From: Pseudomonas mandelii
GTDB taxonomy: Bacteria; Pseudomonadota; Gammaproteobacteria; Pseudomonadales; Pseudomonadaceae
DNA: 64,000 bases
Direction: 5' to 3'
NCBI RefSeq assembly: GCF_024138395.1
Contig: NZ_JAMYDU010000022.1
Location: 1 to 64,000 of the forward strand
Shown: positions 60,181 to 64,000 of the stretch, piece by piece
Numbering within the stretch: position 1 is the stretch's first letter
Layout of the letters: the number at the start of each line of letters is the position of its first letter
The notes under the pieces: generated by a model
What the model was told of the DNA's origin: nothing
Seen by the model: only the letters and a program-made list of their open reading frames with translations
Databases searched by the model: none
Made by a program: the position numbers and the translations under genes

Positions 60181-61110
60181 TCAGAACAGGAAGCTGGTGC
60201 CGACAGTGCGGTCGAACAGCGCGACGTCGCGGATACGGCGCTTGCCGCAGATGAATTTCAGCAGGCGCTCGATCCCCAGTCCGCCGCCGGCGCTCGGGTG
60301 AAGCAGGCCGCGCTTGGCGACTTCGAGGTAATTGGCGAAGGGCGCAAGGTCCATCGACAACTCTTCCATGCGGTAGATGATCTGCTCGTACTCGAACTCA
60401 CGTTCGGCACCAGACAGCGCTTCGCCGTAGCTGTCGGGATAGATCAGATCGTAATTGTTGTACTGGCCGCGTTTGCCGGGTGTTTCACGGTCATAGAATT
60501 CCCGGCGGTAGTTGGTGACGAAGAACGGCGTGTGGGCCTTGGCCGACATGATTTTCTCGAAGTCGTCGCCATACTCGGCGCGCAACTCATCCGAACTGTA
60601 GATCGGAAAGTGCGTGTCGTAGTGCGGCAGTTGGCGGTTGAGGTGGGCCAACTGGGCCGAGCAGTGTTGCTTGACCTCGGCGAAGGTGTGCTTGATCAAG
60701 CCTTCGATCAGCGCCATGACCTGTTGCATGTTGCCGTCGCGTATTTCGAAGTCGAATTGGGAGAATTCCAGCAAGTGGTTTTCCGAATCCTTGATCTCGG
60801 CTTTTTCCAGGCGAATGTTCGGCGCCACAATAAAGATCTTGTCATGACCTTTGGCGGTCAACGCCAGTTGTTTATGGAAGATCATGCTGGCGGTCAGTTT
60901 CAGACGCCGCGCTTCGTATTGGAGTTCGGCCGGGTAGACCGCATGGTTCAAGGGGTCGGTGATAGGTGACATGAGAATGGGCATCAACTGTTTGAAGTCG
61001 CGCTCCAACAAATACTGTTGCAATGCCTGCAGCACGCGACCGCGGATAATCGCAATCGCTTCAACGTCCGGGTGATTAAAATCATCGAAATTACGCTGAA
61101 TTTCTTCCAT
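60181..61110 (-). CDS. Stand-alone AsnRS/AspRS-like enzyme (class II synthetase core without anticodon domain)
   Basis: 309 residues, only the class II catalytic core. Motif 2 is FIVAPNIRLEKAEIKDSENH with the following LLEFSQFDFEI, as in AsnRS/AspRS; motif 3 is GGGLGIERLLKFICGKRRIRDV. The OB-fold anticodon-binding domain is missing. The closest kind I know is the archaeal asparagine synthetase related to AsnRS, which amidates aspartate through an adenylate. Here it may adenylate an aspartate-like acid such as a 3-methylaspartate, to amidate it or pass it to an amine. First gene of the nine-gene operon; the ribosome site is weak. Confidence 0.82.
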   Translation of the reverse strand: MEEIQRNFDDFNHPDVEAIAIIRGRVLQALQQYLLERDFKQLMPILMSPITDPLNHAVYPAELQYEARRLKLTASMIFHKQLALTAKGHDKIFIVAPNIRLEKAEIKDSENHLLEFSQFDFEIRDGNMQQVMALIEGLIKHTFAEVKQHCSAQLAHLNRQLPHYDTHFPIYSSDELRAEYGDDFEKIMSAKAHTPFFVTNYRREFYDRETPGKRGQYNNYDLIYPDSYGEALSGAEREFEYEQIIYRMEELSMDLAPFANYLEVAKRGLLHPSAGGGLGIERLLKFICGKRRIRDVALFDRTVGTSFLF

Positions 61111-61144
61111 GTTGCGCTCAATGTCCAGGGTGAGGAAGTGCCCG

Positions 61145-61172
61145 ATTATTGGTTAAACGCAAGAAAACTCAA
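61145..61172 (-). promoter_or_regulatory. Probable promoter of the nine-gene operon
   Basis: On the minus strand TTGAGT (61172-61167), 16 bases, AATAAT (61150-61145), 34 bases before the start codon of the AsnRS-like gene. The 246-base divergent gap 61111-61356 must also hold the promoter of the MHS transporter gene; I see only weak boxes for that one. Confidence 0.45.
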
Positions 61173-61356
61173 TGTACAGATTTGCGCTAAAAAGCAACCC
61201 AGATGCATTGTCTGGTTGTCCCGCGCGGTAATTGGATGGACCATTGCCGGCCAGATACCTGATGGCATTATTCGGACGACATGGCCTGTTCAAGGGCTTG
61301 GTTTCGAATGCTGTTTCAGTCGCGAATTTTCCTGAGTACCTGTTTAGAGTCCCTTT

Positions 61357-62670
61357 ATGACGGCCCATATTTATCCACAATCCGGTCGCTTTTCCCGGTC
61401 TGACTACAAGACCCTGGGTCTGGCGGCGCTGGGTGGTGCACTGGAAATCTACGACTTCATCATCTTTGTGTTCTTCGCCCTGACCCTCAGCCAGTTGTTC
61501 TTTCCGCCAGAGATGCCTGAGTGGCTGCGCTTGCTGCAAAGTTTCGGGATTTTCGTCACCGGCTATCTGGCACGTCCGCTGGGCGGCATCCTGATGGCGC
61601 ACTTCGCTGATCGGGTGGGGCGCAAGCGGGTGTTCAGCCTGAGCATCCTGATGATGGCTTTGCCCTGCCTGTTGATCGGGATCATGCCAACCTACGAACA
61701 GATCGGTTACTGGGCCCCCTTGATCCTGCTGTTGTTGCGGGTGCTGCAAGGGGCCGCGGTAGGTGGCGAAGTGCCGAGCGCCTGGGTGTTCGTGGCCGAG
61801 CATGCCCCGGTCGGGCATCGGGGCTATGCCTTGGGTGTGTTGCAGGCCGGGTTGACGTTCGGCTATTTGCTGGGGGCATTGACTGCGACCCTTTTGGCGC
61901 GGATCTACAGCCCCGCCGAGATCCTCGACTTCGCTTGGCGTTTCCCCTTCCTGCTCGGCGGTGTATTCGGAGTGATCGGGGTCTGGCTGCGGCGCTGGCT
62001 GAGCGAAACCCCAGTGTTCATGGCCTTGCAGGCGCGACGCGAGATGGATGCGGAGTTGCCGTTGCGGACGGTGTTGCGCGATCACCGCAAGTCCATCCTG
62101 CCGGCGATGCTTTTGACCTGTGTGCTGACGTCGGCGGTGGTGGTGCTGGTGGTGATCACCCCGACCGTCATGCAGAAAAGCTTCGGCATGAGCGCCAGTC
62201 ATACATTCGCACTGAGCAGCCTGGGCATTGTGTTCCTGAATATCGGCTGTGTGCTGGCGGGATTACTGGTTGACCGCATCGGCGCCTGGCGTGCGGTGCT
62301 GGTTTATAGCCTGTTGCTGCCGGTAGGGACGGCGACGCTCTACGCCAGCCTGATCAGTGGCGGTTACTGGATCAGCGTGGCCTATGCTGTGGCCGGCCTG
62401 ACCTGCGGCGTGGTGGGCGCGGTGCCTTCGGTAATGGTGGGATTGTTTCCGGCTCGGATCCGGGTGTCCGGCATCTCCTTTACCTACAATATTGCCTACG
62501 CACTCTGGGCCAGTACCACACCACTGCTGCTGATCGGGCTGATGCCGTGGAGCCCTTGGGTCTGCGTAGGCTATTGCATAATCATGGGTACCGTCGGAGC
62601 CCTCATGGCATGGTTCTACGGTTTTCGCTCATCGTCCTCGGCTGACGTTTCGGTGGTTACGGGCGCCTGA
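61357..62670 (+). CDS. MHS-family MFS transporter
   Basis: 437 residues, 12 membrane segments, with the metabolite:H+ symporter signatures GYLARPLGGILMAHFADRVGRKRVF and LRVLQGAAVGGEVPSAWVFVAEHAP. Relatives (KgtP, ProP, citrate carriers) import organic acids or betaines. Divergent from the biosynthetic operon and followed by an amidase gene, so it may take up a precursor or the matured product. Confidence 0.87.
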   Translation: MTAHIYPQSGRFSRSDYKTLGLAALGGALEIYDFIIFVFFALTLSQLFFPPEMPEWLRLLQSFGIFVTGYLARPLGGILMAHFADRVGRKRVFSLSILMMALPCLLIGIMPTYEQIGYWAPLILLLLRVLQGAAVGGEVPSAWVFVAEHAPVGHRGYALGVLQAGLTFGYLLGALTATLLARIYSPAEILDFAWRFPFLLGGVFGVIGVWLRRWLSETPVFMALQARREMDAELPLRTVLRDHRKSILPAMLLTCVLTSAVVVLVVITPTVMQKSFGMSASHTFALSSLGIVFLNIGCVLAGLLVDRIGAWRAVLVYSLLLPVGTATLYASLISGGYWISVAYAVAGLTCGVVGAVPSVMVGLFPARIRVSGISFTYNIAYALWASTTPLLLIGLMPWSPWVCVGYCIIMGTVGALMAWFYGFRSSSSADVSVVTGA

Positions 62671-62734
62671 GCCTGGCCCTTTCGCGTCGCCGGTCGCGGC
62701 GCTTGCCCCTGAATATCAAAGGACGGCTATCGGC

Positions 62735-64000
62735 ATGAGCTGCGTCAACGATTTGCATGATCTATCAGCGGTGCAACTGTTGGCGTTGTTCGCCAGCAAG
62801 GAGCTGTCGCCGCTGGAGTACTACGACCATTTGCTGGCCCACATCGAGCGCTGGGAACCTCACATTAATGCGTTGTACGCCTTTGACCCGCAACGGGTCC
62901 GGGAACAGGCGACCGCCGCCAGCGAGCGCTGGAGCCGTGGCCAGCCCCGAGGACTGCTCGATGGCTTGCCCGTGACGCTCAAGGAGTTGATAGCGACGCA
63001 AGGCGACTGCATTCCCTTGGGCTGCGCCGCTACCGAGTTAACCCCGGCCATAGTCGACGCGCCACCGGCGGCGCGGATGCGTGAGGCCGGAGCGATTGTC
63101 CTGGGCAAGACAACAGTGCCGGACTACGGCATGTTGTCATCGGGGCTGTCGAGTTTCCACGGTGTGACCCGCAACCCCTGGAACCTGGCGAACAATCCCG
63201 GTGGCTCCAGTGCCGGCGCTGCCGCGGCGGCAGCGGCCGGCTATGGTCCATTGCATGTCGGTACCGACATCGGCGGTTCGGTCCGTTTGCCCGCCGCCTG
63301 GTGCGCCTTGGTGGGGTTCAAGCCGACACTTGGGCGCATCCCCATCGACCCGTATTACACCGGCCGCTGTGCCGGGCCCATGACCCGCACCATGGACGAC
63401 TGCGCACTGATGATGCGCTACCTGTCCCGCCCCGATGCGCGGGATGCCACCAGCCTGCCACCGGAACAAGGCGAATGGGGACTGGGACGGTTGTCTGTCC
63501 AAGGGCTGAAAATCGGTCTGATGCTCGACCCCGGCTGTGGCATTCAACCGGACGAACAGGTGTGCTCGGCGGTTCGGGAAGCGGCTCGCCTATTCGAAAG
63601 CCAAGGCGCCCAGGTTCGTCATATCAAGCCACTGATGGATCGCGCCGTGCTTCAGGGCCTGGATCATTTCTGGCAGGCGCGACAATGGAGTCAGTTGCAG
63701 GCCCTGAACCCCGAGCGGCTCGATCAGGTCTTGCCCTACATACGCGACTGGGCGGCCGCGGCCGAGAGCCTGACCGCCGTGCAGGCGGTTGAGGGGTTCA
63801 ACCAGACGTTTGAAATCCGGCGCCGGGCAGCCGAAGTCTTTCAAGATGTCGACTTGGTGTTGTCACCGACCAACCAGGTCAGTGCCTTTGCGGCTGAATG
63901 GGCTTCGCCCACCAATGACCCGCGGCTGCCGTTCGAGCACATCGTCTTTACCGTACCCTGGAACATGGGTGAGCAACCGGCGCTGTCGATCAACTGCGGC
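62735..64000 (+). CDS. Amidase signature family hydrolase (3' end outside window)
   Basis: 422 residues are visible from the ATG at 62735 (AAAGGA ribosome site) to the right edge, without a stop. The Ser-cisSer-Lys triad is in place: Lys in VTLKELIAT, cis-Ser in NNPGGSSAGAAAA, and the nucleophile in TDIGGSVRLPAAW. The enzyme cleaves C-N bonds of amides. It follows the MHS transporter by 64 bases and probably shares its transcript. In a peptide pathway it could mature a protected product, degrade it for self-protection, or release a precursor from an imported amide. Confidence 0.88.
   Translation, partial: MSCVNDLHDLSAVQLLALFASKELSPLEYYDHLLAHIERWEPHINALYAFDPQRVREQATAASERWSRGQPRGLLDGLPVTLKELIATQGDCIPLGCAATELTPAIVDAPPAARMREAGAIVLGKTTVPDYGMLSSGLSSFHGVTRNPWNLANNPGGSSAGAAAAAAAGYGPLHVGTDIGGSVRLPAAWCALVGFKPTLGRIPIDPYYTGRCAGPMTRTMDDCALMMRYLSRPDARDATSLPPEQGEWGLGRLSVQGLKIGLMLDPGCGIQPDEQVCSAVREAARLFESQGAQVRHIKPLMDRAVLQGLDHFWQARQWSQLQALNPERLDQVLPYIRDWAAAAESLTAVQAVEGFNQTFEIRRRAAEVFQDVDLVLSPTNQVSAFAAEWASPTNDPRLPFEHIVFTVPWNMGEQPALSINCG

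Noticed and set aside
60181..61110. EpmA/PoxA (LysRS-like elongation factor P ligase)
   Set aside because: The length is similar, but motif 2 and motif 3 and the LLEFSQFDFEI segment resemble AsnRS/AspRS rather than LysRS, and there is no epmB or efp neighbour.
61171..61180. TGTACA upstream of the AsnRS-like gene as a LitR site
   Set aside because: There is no second TGTACA-like half 12 bases away on either side, so the match is probably chance.
61153..62202. 349-codon minus-strand frame opposite the MHS transporter
   Set aside because: Rich in Gln and His as expected for the reverse of a membrane protein gene; no motif, and it would run through the divergent promoter region.

Overview
The window is 64 kb of chromosome from a Pseudomonas of the P. 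fluorescens complex. This rests on protein sequences with close Pseudomonas counterparts (Prs, RplY, PagL, MoeB, Mqo), on GC-rich codon use, and on intergenic palindromes typical of that group (three sequence families of REP-like repeats). From memory, the gene order between about 11.6 and 49.5 kb follows the P. aeruginosa PA4626-PA4673 order with some gene blocks missing, and 2.0-10.5 kb follows PA3921-PA3924.

Layout. (1) 0-2 kb: the C-terminal end of a large RTX protein cut by the left edge. (2) 2-10.5 kb: a MalT-like LuxR regulator, a DUF1329/DUF1302 envelope pair and a medium-chain acyl-CoA ligase. (3) 10.7-22.7 kb: housekeeping and small genes, including a LysE exporter, an HprA-like dehydrogenase, RsmC, a TMEM165/GDT1 transporter behind a manganese (yybP-ykoY) riboswitch, an M48 lipoprotein, a chemoreceptor, an SRAP-domain protein with altered active-site residues, and an acyltransferase. 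(4) 23.4-30.9 kb: mqo, hpt, upp-uraA, hemH and an NAD-dependent epimerase. (5) 31-36.5 kb: a probable light-response block (FAD oxidoreductase, TudS-DUF1722 protein, class II LitR-like MerR regulator, photolyase, SDR), with TGTACA-type operators around two promoters. (6) 36.5-49.5 kb: pagL, the hemA-prfA-prmC-moeB-murI operon, TPR lipoprotein-lolB-ispE-tRNA-Gln-prs, then rplY, pth and ychF.

(7) 49.6-64 kb is the accessory part and the most interesting. A tightly packed nine-gene minus-strand operon (61110 to 51247) encodes, in order of transcription, a stand-alone AsnRS-like enzyme, a luciferase-like flavin monooxygenase, an MFS exporter, a B12-binding glutamate mutase small subunit, an ATP-grasp ligase, a PP-loop ATP pyrophosphatase, the glutamate mutase large subunit, a second ATP-grasp ligase and a PanB paralogue. 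A MocR-type regulator faces it from one end, behind a short upstream ORF and a perfect palindrome. A divergent MHS-type transporter and an amidase, cut by the right edge, lie at the other end. There are no NRPS or PKS modules, no mutase reactivase and no methylaspartase. I infer an NRPS-independent pathway to a small peptide or modified amino acid containing a carbon-skeleton-rearranged (3-methylaspartate-like) unit. I do not recognise it as a described system. The mutase subunits have unusual residues at ligand-binding positions, so even the mutase substrate is open.
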